Shown here piece after piece: positions 36,786 to 48,853 of a DNA stretch of 64,000 nucleotides. The translations under genes were made by a program, and so were the position numbers. How positions within the stretch are numbered: position 1 is the stretch's first letter; each line of letters opens with the position of its first letter. Location: assembly GCA_964058845.1 (NCBI GenBank), contig CAXKVR010000191.1:62001-126000 (forward strand), in the 5' to 3' direction. The notes beneath the pieces are model-generated. The model was given only the letters and a program-made list of their open reading frames with translations. It searched no databases and had not been told where the DNA came from. This DNA comes from Carex sylvatica (taxonomy: Eukaryota; Streptophyta; Magnoliopsida; Poales; Cyperaceae).

Positions 36786-37610
36786 TCCTGAATTCCTGAC
36801 AAAGAAGACCAATGAGCCCTCAGCGCAAGTCTTTCGCGCCTGCTTCCTTCCAATGTCACACTCGTAATTAACCTTTTGCAATTTCAACCACTAGATATTA
36901 TTTTGGTTTTCTTACTTCTGCGAAACAACAAAATGGAAGGAGTCATTCTCTGAGAGTAAGGCGAGCACGGTATTTGAGAAAATGATGGGACTTTATCGTC
37001 CATGCCAAGGAAACATGAGAAATTTTGTGAGGACAGAAAAGAAAATCTATTGAAAATTACGTTTTGGAATTAGAGAACCAACTCCATACATGAGGGATAA
37101 CGTAGAGCCTATCATTTTTTTTTTTTTTGAAAAAATCCTGCTAATTTTAACCACGGAAAAGAAGTCGGTATTTCTATTATCATCCCTGTTTTATAGTTGC
37201 CAAGATAAAACTTACTCATGAAGGTTCAGTATTTCTTATTGGATGCCTAACCATTACTAGCTAGTATTATATACCACCTGTTTATCTATCTCATGAACTT
37301 TTCAAATTATGATGCAAAACTAAGTGTTAGAATTCATTTCAAATAATCAGGCCGTGCAATAAAAAATTAAATAAAATAATCAAGTACCGCAAGTGAATCG
37401 ATAGGTAGTGCTTTTGTCTGATTTCTTTTATGATGTGTGCATACTTAATTCGTACAAATATTGAAACAGCACATACGCATAATAATAAAACGAATCAAAG
37501 AGAAATATTGCCCATCAAATATCAAATCAATATGATGCCAATTAGACCCGAATCACATCTATAAGAGAGATAATTTGACTTAATGCAACATAAAAGAAGA
37601 TCTATATATA
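36786..37610. other. Intergenic DNA with a dispersed repeat piece
   Basis: 37275-37400 (tctatctcatgaact, tatgatgcaaaac, ataaaataatcaag) resembles 42125-42235, so both come from one unidentified repeat. No gene. Confidence 0.5.
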
Positions 37611-37795
37611 GGAACCGAATTCTCTGCTCTCTTGAGAGTAGAAATTTTTTGTCTCCAGAGTCACTGTATGTAAATCTTTAATTTAAAAATGAACAATGAC
37701 CGACTCTCTTTAATAATGATTGACTTCACACACAATAACTTAAGGGACAAAAAATTCCTGCATTCAAAGTACTCAAAGTACAGAGAATTTGAGCC
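37611..37795. mobile_element. Small foldback MITE
   Basis: Left ggaaccgaattctctg with aaattttttgtctc; right gggacaaaaaattcctg with cagagaatttgagcc. It is bounded by TA-rich flanks, including an (AT)n run at 37796-37819, which hides any target duplication. 185 bp, non-coding. Confidence 0.65.
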
Positions 37796-37819
37796 TATAT
37801 ATATATATATATATATATG
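37796..37819. repeat. (TA)n microsatellite
   Basis: Alternating T and A, directly after the MITE end. Confidence 0.85.
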
Positions 37820-38229
37820 CTATAAACGTCACCCTCGTAAACATTTCAGTTTCCACCACTAAATATTCTTTGGTCCGACTTCCTATTGCGGCGAAAGGAG
37901 TAAAATTTCCTGACAGAGTACGATAGCTCCACCAGCTGTTCAGAGCTTTATTAGCTTAATTTTGTGATATGGCAAATTAAAGGGTTAACCTAATTAAACT
38001 TGTGTAGTGTGTAGGGCTAGGGTATAAAAGGTTTCAGATTTCAGAATCTGGACAGAAGCGATCGATATATTATGCGTCTCCAGTTTCTGTACATGATAAG
38101 ACAGACAAACATACGTGTAGATTTTGTGATCATTTGTCTTCAAAAGCAAGCGCCACAGTGTCGCCTGAGAACCAAGAGATCCAGTGAGTTCCCGCAAGCT
38201 AACAAAATTCGGAATAATTGAGTGAAAAC

Positions 38230-38575
38230 GGCCATAAACTATGATGCAAACGGATCGGAAGGTGGTAAAATTTTATATATATCTGTTTTATTTTTGGAAT
38301 ACGGATATGGACATAGATACAGGTACAGATTGAAAATTAAATTAATACATATCAGATATTTATTTTTTAATACTACTATTTATTACAAAAAAATAAAATA
38401 TTATTAAAAAATATCAATGTTAATAATATTTATCTAATTATAACGATAAATAATATAATTTTTTTATAATATATATATAATTGTATAGTATATATCTACT
38501 AATCAGATATGAATAATTAAAATTTTAAATCGTATTCATATTTATACATGTATGTATAAACTGTGTCAACCAATA
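38230..38575. mobile_element. Degenerate non-autonomous hAT relative
   Basis: The left part gatgcaaacggatcggaagg, then gaatacggatatgg, resembles the ends of the 26123-26411 element. The right part (aatcagatatgaataatt, aatcgtattcatattta) resembles its other half. The right terminus is not preserved. Confidence 0.5.
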
Positions 38576-38753
38576 AATATCATAATTGGAGGAAAATAAT
38601 GATAATTATACTTATAAAATTGAAAGCAGCGACTTTTGGAGATAATGAAGGCACGTTAATTGAGAAAATGATGTACTTTATCCTAAATGAAAATTAAACA
38701 TTATGTGAGGATAGACAAACAAAAAATGAATTGAAAACTACGTTCTAAAACTT

Positions 38754-39172
38754 AGAGTAGAACTAGGGTGTTCTTAAATTGATCAAGCCTTTTTTGTGAA
38801 TTCAAGTCTAAAATTTGTTAAATTAGTTTCAAATGACGAATTCGGGCCGTTAAAACCCGCCTACAGTCTTACGAGTGATATGTCTATATGTGAAATTTTT
38901 AAACATTTGAATTAATTTAGTATAAAATTAATCGGTCAACATTAGAGGGTTAATAAATTAATTTTAATGCATTTATTTTTTGAACATTTTTTAACCGCTT
39001 GACTTTATACTTAATTAATTCGAATGTTTAAAATTTTCACATGTAGACACATCACTCGTAAGGTAGACGGATTTTAACGATTCGAATTCGTCATTTAAAA
39101 TCAATCTGACGAATTTTATACTTGAATTCATCAAAAGTCTTGGTGAACTTAAAAACACCCTGGTTCTACTCT
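38754..39172. mobile_element. Foldback MITE, 'agagtagaac' family, with 8-bp target duplication
   Basis: Left end agagtagaactagggtgttc; right end gaac(t)taaaaacaccctggttctactct as its complement. The arms extend over nearly the whole 419 bp (catttgaattaatttagtat against its complement near 39010). Flanked by taaaactt on both sides (38746-38753 and 39173-39180). A close relative is nested at 52758-53172. Confidence 0.85.
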
Positions 39173-39180
39173 TAAAACTT

Positions 39181-39599
39181 AATAAACCAAGCAACCTCAT
39201 ACGTGAGTAACGTGATGGACCACATAAAACCGAGTATTCTTTCTAATAAAAGCTGCTAATTTTAACCAAACTTTCCAGCTTGAGTACAGACAAGAAGTTG
39301 ACCTATTTATTATCATCCATCAACCAGTGCTTTTATATGAACTACAAGTTAACAGTTAATTAACAAAATAAAATTTGCATGCGATACTGCAGTGTTGTTG
39401 AACAAGTTCAAAATGAAGTTTTTTAAAACAGCCAAATCATACCTATAATATAGATTTTTTTTATTTAACTCTCATAATTAGTGTAATTTTTATTCTAATA
39501 ACATAAGTTTGTTTATTTTTGAAAGAAGAACAATAAAAGCTTCAGATCTACAAATTTCGTTAGGTATGTATTTAATTCTTTTATATTTGTTAAATAATC
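39181..39599. other. AT-rich intergenic DNA
   Basis: No gene or clear repeat. It leads into the tandem array. Confidence 0.5.
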
Positions 39600-39639
39600 C
39601 GTAATTATGAATAAATGATTAGAATAAATGGTTTATGTT

Positions 39640-41345
39640 GTAATTGTAGTATAAATAAATAGTTTATGTGTAATTTTTTCTTTTTGTAGTATAAATAGTT
39701 TGTGTATTTTTTTAGTAGTATAAATAGTTAATGTTGGAATTGTAGTATAAAAATTAGTTTATGTAGTAATTTATTTGCATGTAGTTATTTTTTAGTGTAG
39801 ATGCATATAATAATTGTTGAATGATTTTTTTATTTGCATGGTTTATGTGCATGTAGTTTTTTTTTAGTGTAGATGATGCATGAAGTATTTTTTGGATTAT
39901 TTATTTCATAATTATATAGATGCAAGGTTTATTTGCATGTAGTTTTTTTTTTTAGTGTAGATGCATGTAGTAATTGTTGAATGATTTTTTTATTTGCATG
40001 GTTTATGTTCATGTAGTTTTTTTTAGTGTAGATGATGCATGTAGTATTTTTTTGGATAATGGAATTGCATAATGAAATTGCATAGTGGAATACAATTATT
40101 TGACTAATTTGTAAAAACATACAATTATTTGCATGTAGTTTTTTTTAGTGTAGATGCATGTAGTAATTGCTGAATGATTTTTTTATTTGAATGGTTTATG
40201 TTCATGTAGTTTTTTTTAGTGTAGATGATGCATGAAGTATTTTTTGGATTATTTATTTCATAATTATATAGATGCAAGATTTATTTGCATGTAGTTTTTT
40301 TTTAGTGTAGATGCATGTAGTAATTGTTGAATGATTTTTTTATTTGCATGGTTTATGTAGATGCATGGTTTATGTGCATGTAGTTTTTTTTAGTGTAGAT
40401 GATGAATGTAGTATTTTTTGGATTATTTATTTCATAAATATATAGATGCAAGTTTTATTTGCATGTTGTTTTTTTTTAGTGTAGATGCATATAGTAATTG
40501 TTGAATGATTTTTTTATTTGCATGATTTATGTGCATGTAGTTTTTTTTAGTGTAGATGCATGTAGTAATTGCTGAATGATTTTTTTATTTGAATGGTTTA
40601 TGTTCATGTAGTTTTTTTTAGTGTAGATGATGCATGAAGTATTTTTTGGATTATTTATTTCATAATTATATAGATGCAAGATTTATTTGCATGTAGTTTT
40701 TTTTTAGTGTAGATGCATGTAGTAATTGTTGAATGATTTTTTTATTTGCATGGTTTATGTAGATGCATGGTTTATGTGCATGTAGTTTTTTTTAGTGTAG
40801 ATGATGAATGTAGTATTTTTTGGATTATTTATTTCATAAATATATAGATGCAAGTTTTATTTGCATGTTGTTTTTTTTAGTGTAGATGCATATAGTAATT
40901 GTTGAATAATTTTTTTATTTGCATGATTTATGTGCATGTAGTTTTTTTTAGTGTAGATGCATGTAGTAATTGCTGAATGATTTTTTTTATTTGCATAGTT
41001 TATGTAGATGCATGGTTTATGTGCATGTAGTTTTTTTAGTGTAGATGCATGTAGTATTTTTTGAATTATTTATTTCGTAATTATGTAGATGCATGGTTTA
41101 TTTGCATGTAGTTTTTTTTTTAGTGTAGATGCATGTAGTAATTGTTGAATGATTTTTTTATTTGCACTGTTTATGTAGATGCATGATTTATGTGCATGTA
41201 GTTTTTTTAGTGTAGATGATGTATGTAGTATTTTTTGGATTATTTATTTCGTAATTATATAGATGCATGGTTTATTTGCATGTAGTTTTTTTTAGTGTAG
41301 ATGCATATAATAATTGTTGAATGATTTTTTTTTAGTGTGGAATGA
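39640..41345. repeat. Tandem array with 402-bp higher-order period
   Basis: Two related monomers of about 75-85 bp alternate. One has gtgtagatgcatgtagtaat, then tgaatgattttttta. The other has gtgtagatgatgcatgaagt, then ggattatttatttcat. Both begin tgcatgtagttttttttag. A composite of five monomers is repeated almost unchanged with a 402-bp offset (tagtaattgctgaatga at 40161, 40563, then 40964). The right edge lies just before the plant-mobile-domain relic. It does not encode protein. Confidence 0.9.
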
Positions 41346-41453
41346 ATGTTAATATTTGATTGAATTTGCATGTCATGCACGTTAATATTGAATTGGATTT
41401 GCATGATAATTTTTTTTGTATGTATTTATTTATATTGTAATGAAAAATGGAAG

Positions 41454-42050
41454 GTAAAATGCAAGGTGAAGAACCTTTATTGCAGTTGCCTCATGCACAA
41501 CATCAATAACATGCGGCGACTATAACGATATTTGTTTAATACCGGTTTGGATTTAAATTTACTTATTAAATTCCTAAATTCAAATTTAATTTTTGGTTAA
41601 ATTTTTTTTGCATGACAATTATTGTTCCAGCCTAATAATTGGTTGCATCCTGAAGCTTGCCAAATGCACATTAACTACCACCAAAGTATGAAAGAAGGTT
41701 TTAAGAACTTAGGATTGTATCAGATGGTCGAAGTCCATCGTTGTCAAATTGACAAAGGGTTGATCACTGCTCTCGTCGAGAGGTGGAGGCCCGAGACAAA
41801 TAGTTTTCATCTTCCGGTAGGGGAGTGCACGGTGACATTGGAAGATATTAGCTGTTTGTGAAACTTATCTGTTACCGGTAAAATATTTTTTGCTGCTAAT
41901 TTATACTTTTGTTATTAATTGAAATTTTGTAGTAGTATAATTTTGTTTAATATCTACGTTTACAGGGAAGGCTATCTCTGGATGTACCGATGATAATTGG
42001 TCATGATTGATCCTAGATTGTCTCGGACATGAAGTGTATGATAGTTATGA
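41454..42050 (+). pseudogene. Plant mobile domain (MAIN-like) relic
   Basis: A short start (ATG at 41454; EEPLLQLPHAQHQ) is followed by a stop. After a likely acceptor (attattgttccag) comes HYHQ-type text: NWLHPEACQ, GFKNLGLYQMVEV, IDKGLITALVERWRPET, FHLPVGECTVTLEDI. This is the N-terminal part of the plant mobile domain (PMD, also called aminotransferase-like), found in MAIN-like nuclear proteins and in Mutator-type transposons. After an intron-like gap the next exon reads GKAISGCTDDNWS, then a TGA where relatives continue. The rest of the domain is missing. It lies beside the tandem array, so it is probably transposon-derived. Confidence 0.75.
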
Positions 42051-43099
42051 ATGGAATGAAAATAATTTTTATTATAAAAGGTGGAGAATTCGGTTCAATC
42101 CAATAAAAAAAGAAAGTAGTACAAATAGATTATCTATCTCATGATCCGTACAAATTACGATGCAAAACAGTGTTAACATTTATCTACAAATAATAAGGTA
42201 GTACAATATAATAAAATAAAATAAAATAATCAGGACCGGAATAGATAAAGACATAATAAAAATAGAGTAGGTCTGATGAATATCGGATTTACATTTAGGT
42301 CTAGTGGACCGTCTGATCAGCTTTAGATCTGTGTGTACAGAAATTAATGCAAGCATGCACAAATATTTTAAGCAGAATACATATCTTAAAGAGAATCTAA
42401 CGATTCCAAAGTCCATAAATCCTAAAATTAATCCAATAGCATCGGATCTACTCTGCAGTCGGAAATGATTCAGCTAAAGACAACATACAATTGTTACCCG
42501 CTGCTCGTCTCACGAGTCACGAATCAACCAGAAGTCCAGAACCAAAGAATGAAAGAATATAAAAATTGTGTTCATTCCGTGCAAAACAATCGTCTGAAAT
42601 ATTTTTACGCTCAAATTGTGAAATCCGTCTGGAAAATGCGAAGTTAAAAAGATTAAACTATTCACTTGTGATTGGGATCTAACTATCTAAGCGTGTTAGG
42701 CTGTTAGCGGTTCAAGGAAAACTTTTATGTTTTGGTAAATGGTTCAAGGAAGTGGAACGGACTCTGCTGCTTTTATATAAGAAAAATAGAATTTTGTTTT
42801 TTAATTTTAACTATTTAAATTTGTTAAAATTTATATATAAAAAAGTTTTTTTATAAAAATATATAATTTTTTTTTTAAATAGTTGAGATTGAAAAAATAA
42901 AACTTTGCTTTTCTTATAAAGTTACTGCGAAGCTGAGGCATGTGAAGCACGTGGATCATTCAATTGATTACGAGACCATGTCCTTTCCTTTTTTTTTCGA
43001 GCCATTTCTTAATTATAATTGATGCACTGTCTTATTAATTACAATTAAATGGCTCGGCCCCATGAGGATGATCTTCTAAGTTCTAACTGCCTCCCATAT
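42051..43099. other. Intergenic DNA with a dispersed repeat piece
   Basis: 42125-42235 resembles 37275-37400. (ATAAA)n text lies at about 42213. A short inverted AT-rich arm pair lies near 42785-42920 (aaaaatagaattttgttttt against aaaataaaactttgcttttc). No gene. Confidence 0.5.
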
Positions 43100-43520
43100 C
43101 GTCACTAGTGACTCAAAAACATGACGTGGATAATATATTGTTATTTGGTCACGTTATTTTACAGTATGTGACTAATAATTATTTTTATATGACTTAACAT
43201 GATTAAAATAGTAAAAGAAAATTACGTGATACAAATTGTCAATCATATCACGTAAAATTTATTTTTTATGTTACGTCATAACCACACGTGACGTGACTGA
43301 TTATATTTAATTATAATTTTTAATTTTAAGTTACTTCAAAAAACAAATATTTATCAAATAATAAAAAAAACTATTACAAAATAAATTATAATTAAAAAAT
43401 AATATTGAAAAAAATAGTCACGTGATGTAGTTAAAATGGTGAAAGACGACCACATTACACAAATAGTCATGTTACATTATGTGAACAACACATGTAATAT
43501 GACAAAATTAATTATTATGT
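43100..43520. repeat. Dispersed ACGTGA-motif cluster, possible subterminal-repeat element
   Basis: Within about 420 bp the word (A/C)ACGT(G/C)A or a one-base variant occurs about ten times on both strands, e.g. catgacgtgg, ggtcacgtta, attacgtgat, tatcacgtaa, cacgtgacgtgac, agtcacgtgatg. The middle is pure AT. Such paired clusters are typical of transposase-binding subterminal repeats; G-box-like protein binding is another possibility. No clear TIR. Confidence 0.45.
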
Positions 43521-44389
43521 GACTAATTTTCTTCTCTACTATCTCATTTATTGCTAAGTTAGCAGCTATGAAACATGTTCCCATAATATTATTTACGGAA
43601 AATGAGAAGCATTTTCATGTAATTGAATATATTTTTTCATTAACGTCGTGACGTATTTTCAAAATTTATTTGAGTTTGAATTCCCATGTAAATATTTAAA
43701 CTTTATTAGCAAATTTATCTTTTTGGACAAACTTTTTTTAATTATGTCGCATTTTGAAAATCATTAGACTGTTGTTTATTTTCACACTGCCTACACTGCC
43801 TAGTTTTTCTTTCAAAATATTTTTCGATCTTTTAGCCTACGCATCATCAATTAGATGAAATATCTTGACAACCATAGTTATTTACCAACCGTTAGAATAA
43901 ATTTATATTCATTGAATTTTAAAAAGTAATTCTAAACACATTCTCTAATATTGAGATTGATTGTTAATTAAATTTCATACAATTTGAAAATTATTAGATT
44001 ACCGTCCAAACACATGATTCATTGTCCTTGACCGGTGTACAAGCTCATTATGTTAAACAACATTGAGATTCCCAAAAAGAATCTTTTTATCATCTTAAAA
44101 GAAATAAAAGTAAATCCAATAATCACAATTCCGTAGAAATTTCATTTCATATCTACAGTTTCAAATTTCACACTAACATTTTATCTTCGCAGTTCAACCA
44201 AATTTTTTTTTCACCACCTTTTTTTTATATTAGTTTGGTCATACACAAAGTCCAATACATGAATATGTATGCTTGAATAAATACATAGTATGGTTTACAG
44301 ATTCATTTTTAATTTTAAACATATATATTCTTTATTTATTAAAAGAAAAAAAAGATGATTTGCAGTTTTAAACTACGGACACACAAATT
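43521..44389. other. AT-rich intergenic DNA
   Basis: No gene or clear repeat. Confidence 0.5.
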
Positions 44390-45690
44390 TGACCGATTTT
44401 TTTATTTAAATTCAAAAAAAAAAAAAAAATTTTAAAAGATTCAAACCCCGATAGTATTTCCAAAACTATCCAAAACCGGAATTTTTTTTTCCGGAAATGA
44501 AATTTTCCAAATTTTATTTTATAAACTAATTTACTATACATATACATATATAACCTCTATTGTTTTTTTTAGATAATTTTGTGAGGAAAAAGTTTTCTTG
44601 TATGTCAAAAATAAGGTTCTAAATAGCGGGGCAATAGCGGCACAAAACACCCTAAATTGATCTCTGATATGGTGCTAAGTTCAAACTTAGCAACCAAGCA
44701 CTAAGCAAATGCCACTGATATAGTGTGATGCACTAAAAATATCAAATTTGACATCTTCTGGTAAATCAACAAGTCTGAACTGATACAGGGACCAAACTGT
44801 AAAAGTGATTAACCAGAATGTAGAGCATTAAAAAATACACAGAATTGACACAAATTTCAATTTATTTGACTTTTTCTACAGTTAGTTATGCATTTTTAAA
44901 GTTTAGCTTTTGAAAAGACTTTAAACATCTATAACTTTGGCTAGGAAAGTCGAATTTGCGCGTATAACTACTTTTTGGAAAGGGGGGGACGAGACGGATT
45001 TGAATATCACCCTGGGGATCACCCCCAAATATTTGAAGCATCAGAATTTCAAAAAAAATTGTTTAGTGCCTAAAAAATGCAGTTTTCGTTCAACGATAGA
45101 TACAACTTTAGTCAAATGCCTAAGAGATTATTCAAGAATTATTCATATAATTATTTTAAAATACAATTACTATTTATTGTGTTCGTTTGTCTATCTCCAA
45201 CCAAATAGTATATGTCGACAGTAATAAAATAATCCAATTATCTCCGAGCAAACGGTAGGCATACAACGATCGGTATTTTCTTTATAAACGTCGTTTGGGA
45301 TTTTTTTTTATAAACTCATTTTTTTTATAATACATGTATATGTATAATATAATATAATACATGTATATGTATAATATAATATAATACATGTATATGTATA
45401 TATAATATAATACATGTATATATGTATATATAATATATGTATATGTATAGTAAATGAGTTTATAAAAAAAATAAAAAATAATTGGAAAATCTCATATTCG
45501 GAAAAAAAATTTCCGGTTTTGGGATTGAGTTTCCGGAATTTTTTTTTCCGGTTATTGATGTTAAAATCAGAAAAAAAAATTTCGGTTTGGATAATTTTGA
45601 AAATATTGTCGGGTTTGAATATTTTTTTAAATTTTATTTATTTTTTTGATATAAATAAAAAATCGGCAAATTTGATATGCAATTTAAGAT
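44390..45690. mobile_element. Large foldback element (relative of 52409-55426 interior)
   Basis: The left arm 44390-44540 (caaatttgaccgattttt, ttccggaaatgaaattttcc, ttataaactaatttactata) is mirrored at about 45440-45680 (tatagtaaatgagtttataa, ggaaaatctcatattcgg, aaaaaatcggcaaatttg). The centre 44740-45110 (agtctgaactgatacaggga, ctaggaaagtcgaatttgcg, gggatcacccccaaat) recurs in opposite orientation at 53935-54310. A minisatellite of aatacatgtatatgtataat lies at 45332-45430. Without coding capacity. End points are uncertain. Confidence 0.65.
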
Positions 45691-45744
45691 TGTGGACATG
45701 ATAGAAATAATTTTTTTTTTCCAAAAAATTGGTCGAGAATAGAG

Positions 45745-48060
45745 ATTCATACCCGAATTTTTTTTAGTTATCACCTCATAAAAGCGGAATTAAATGATTA
45801 CCCCCAATCAGTTATATTTCAAAACCTGCCATCCACGCGAATTCAGTCATCGCACCAAATTGACCGAAATTTTTATAAATACCCAAAAACAAAATGAAAT
45901 TATCAAATCTACTCAATTTTTGAAAGAATCTCGGAAAATATCCAATCCGATTACTCAACAATCGGATTTTTCATTTCTTTCTACTCACTAGGTAAGCAGA
46001 AATGGAAAAAATGCCCGCTTACTAGGTAAGCGAAAATATTGAAAATTTCTGGTTATTCAATAACCGGAGGTCATTTACTTCATTTTTTTTGGCGATTTTA
46101 TTACGTTATTCCACTCGATTTACTTTATCAAAATAATTTTGGATAAAATTTTAGTGGATATAAATGGAACAGATATTATCCTGTTTTTATATCATAATAA
46201 TTGTTCAAATAATTGTTTGTGATCTTTCAAAAGATAAAGATATTCAAATTAAATATTTTGTATCTGTTTATCTCGAATCATGCATTTGGTCTCTGTTTCA
46301 ATTAATTAATTAATTGGGAGTCTCCACTGCATTATAAAATATTGAATTATCTCCATTAATTTGATCTGACTGACAAGATTTAATTCAGAAATTTAGCGTT
46401 CAATGTAGCAAGAGAAATGTTAGAGTACTTTCAATACAATAAAAATTATGAAAACCTAAATATGTGAATTTTTATGTTAATCTTAATATGAGTAATTTGT
46501 GAAATCATATCTTTGTTACTGGATAACTCTAATCTTGTTACTGGGATAAAAACTTTACATTAATTAGGTAACTGGGGAGCAAGGAGGATATTTCTTTGCT
46601 TTTTTAGTGGAACTTTTAAATAAGCGATCAATATATATAACATTCAAGCTTTTCTTTCAAAAAATATAATATTCAAGCTTTTTCATAATATATATCAAAA
46701 TACTACAACCCCAGAATGATACTTTGATTAGCCTTAAATATCAGATTCGAGAGTTTTCCAAGTTATTATGAAATGATAATGGCATATTAATTTCTTAGGT
46801 CGTTAAGGTGAAATCAAACGGTAATTATAAAATGCAGCCTTAGGGATTTTTTTTTTAAATTCATCTATGAATTTGGAGACTGGTCGTTTTTTTGCATAGC
46901 TTTTTTGTTTATTTTTTCTAGAGAGAGGTCCTTCGTGTATATTTTTTTTTTGTTGACAATCCGTACATATATTTTATTAATCATGATAAAAACTGATTAT
47001 ATTTATCAGTTCGTACTAGTTTATAACTATATATGTACCAGTTATATCAGTACATAAAATGTTATAACTGAAGCCTCTTTTATATATAAAGCTAGATAAG
47101 AAAAAATAGAAACTAGAATTGTGCTAAGATTATAGAAAGATGATTTTTTGGGACTTCGTGTTCAGATTGGTAGATAATAAGTCTGCATGATTTTTTGTAT
47201 TCATGTTCAGATTGATAAATAGTGAACCAGTATGATTTTTTGTCATTAGGCAGTTTAATTAGATGGAGAAGCAGTTGGCATTTTGTAAAATGGTAACTAT
47301 TTTTTTTTTATCAAATTGAGTAATATGGATTTCCAATATTTTCGCTTACCCAGTAAGTGGACATTTTTCTCATTTTCGCTTACCCATTGAGCGGAAAGAA
47401 ATTAAAAATTCAGTTGTTGAGTAATCGGATTGGGTATTTTTCGAGATTCTTCCAAAAATTGAGTAGATTTGGTAATTTCATTTTATTTTTTGGTATTTAT
47501 AAAAATTCTGGTCAAATTGAATTGATACGCAGACTAGGGATGAGCACCAATTCGGTACGCCAACTGAGTATGCACACCGAAGCTTTTTTATTTTATGTTT
47601 TGCAATAGATTCATATATAACTTCTAGGAAGTATGCACAATAAGGAATTTTTTCTTTTGTTTCGATTACCGAGGTGTATGTGTAACATTATCAATTCTTT
47701 AATGTGCACCATTACCAATGTCTAAAGGTGCATGTATTCACACCGAATTATCAATGGTGAACACATAATTCTTCTAAAAAAATAACTGATCCATTTGAAA
47801 AGTTTTCATAGTTGAACATGCGTTAATATTACTTTATTTCATGACATATTATTACTTCATCGTTGAAAAAAAAAATTGTGCTCATATTCAGTCGGTGCAC
47901 CGAATTGGTGCGCATTTTCAGTCTGCATACCAATCTAATTTAGTGCACCAATTGAATCCGCATAGTTGATAGGTTTTAAAATATATCTTGAAGGGTGGTA
48001 ATTATTTAATTTTGACTTTCTGAGATGCTAATTAATTTTTTTTCGAAATTCATACTGTCA
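45745..48060. mobile_element. Second large foldback element
   Basis: Arms of about 300 bp. Left: gattcatacccgaatt, gattacccccaa, caaattgaccgaaattttta, aatccgattactcaacaa, ctaggtaagcgaaaatattg. Right, as complement: caatattttcgcttaccc (47335), gagtaatcggattggg, ataaaaattctggtcaaatt, then after an insertion ggtggtaattatttaattt and gaaattcatactgtcat. The right arm is split by a nested element (47529-47926). The interior has no gene. The LINE poly(A) end abuts the right edge. Confidence 0.65.
47529..47926. mobile_element. MITE nested in the right arm of the foldback
   Basis: Left gcagactagggatgagcacc, aattcggtacgcc; complement of the right end gcagactgaaaatgcgcacc, aattcggtgcacc: about 50 bp of inverted repeat. 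The ends resemble hAT-type TAGGGATGAGCA. It explains the interruption of the arm homology at 47530-47940. Confidence 0.6.
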
Positions 48061-48104
48061 TACTATACTTTTTTTTTTTTTGGAATCTTACATGACCCAT
48101 AGGT

Positions 48105-48680
48105 CTACACAATTTCATCAATGCTGAAAACATTCAAACTAGAACCTGATCTTTCCCACCCATAAATTCTTCCTTGATTAGCTAACTTATGAGCAAAGAT
48201 AATCATTTCATCCTCTCTGTTACAGTGGCACAATATGCACTTTTCCTTGGACTCAACTCTGAACCTCCATGCTTGCCAAATTTCTGAAAAGGCCCTCCAG
48301 TCTGTGATATTTAGTGATTGGGCCTGTATAGCTGTGACTATATAAAGAGAGTCAGATAGAATTGTTCCTTCCCCATTTGCTAGTTCCTGCAGCATCTTAA
48401 TACCCTCTAGCACTGCTATTGCCTCTGCCTGTGCACTAGTTAATGCCCGTACCGACTTTGAAATCCAGCGTACCAGAGAACCATTCTGAATGAGATAGAC
48501 TCCAATGCCTGCGCCCCCATTCTGATTCCATGACCCATCTACGTAAATGTTGTAGTTACTAACCTGCGTTGGAGGTACCAAGGCAGTGTCAGCGGCACAG
48601 GGATGATTAGTTGGGGTTGTCAGGATGGCATTCCGGCACGATTGCTGCGCTGTCTTGAGGAAGGCTTTACAATTTTGCAT
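48105..48680 (-). pseudogene. LINE RNase H domain
   Basis: YNIYVDGSWNQNGGAGIG (first Asp), then TSAQAEAIAVLEGI (Glu), then TILSDSLYIVTAI (Asp), then HKLANQGR: an RVT_3-type RNase H with its acidic residues intact. It ends at the LINE 3' end, about 35 bp before the poly(A) tail. It removes RNA from RNA/DNA hybrids. Confidence 0.85.
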
Positions 48681-48853
48681 TGTTTGCCTTTTTTTTGCTT
48701 GAACAATGCTTCATTCCTTGATTTCCAAATTGCCCACATTAGACAAACTAGGTAACAGCTTTGATCATCAGAAAGTGACTCCCAAATGAATTCAAAGAAG
48801 ACAAAAAATGAATCTGGAAGGTTGTCAGTTCTTAGGCCCAGGTCCGATATCAA

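Noticed and set aside
39640..41345. CRISPR-like direct repeats
   Set aside because: Eukaryotic tandem array: units are contiguous and variable in spacing, without unique spacers.
45212..45221. ATGTCGACAG, near-ZDRE
   Set aside because: One outer mismatch and located inside a foldback element; no gene to regulate.
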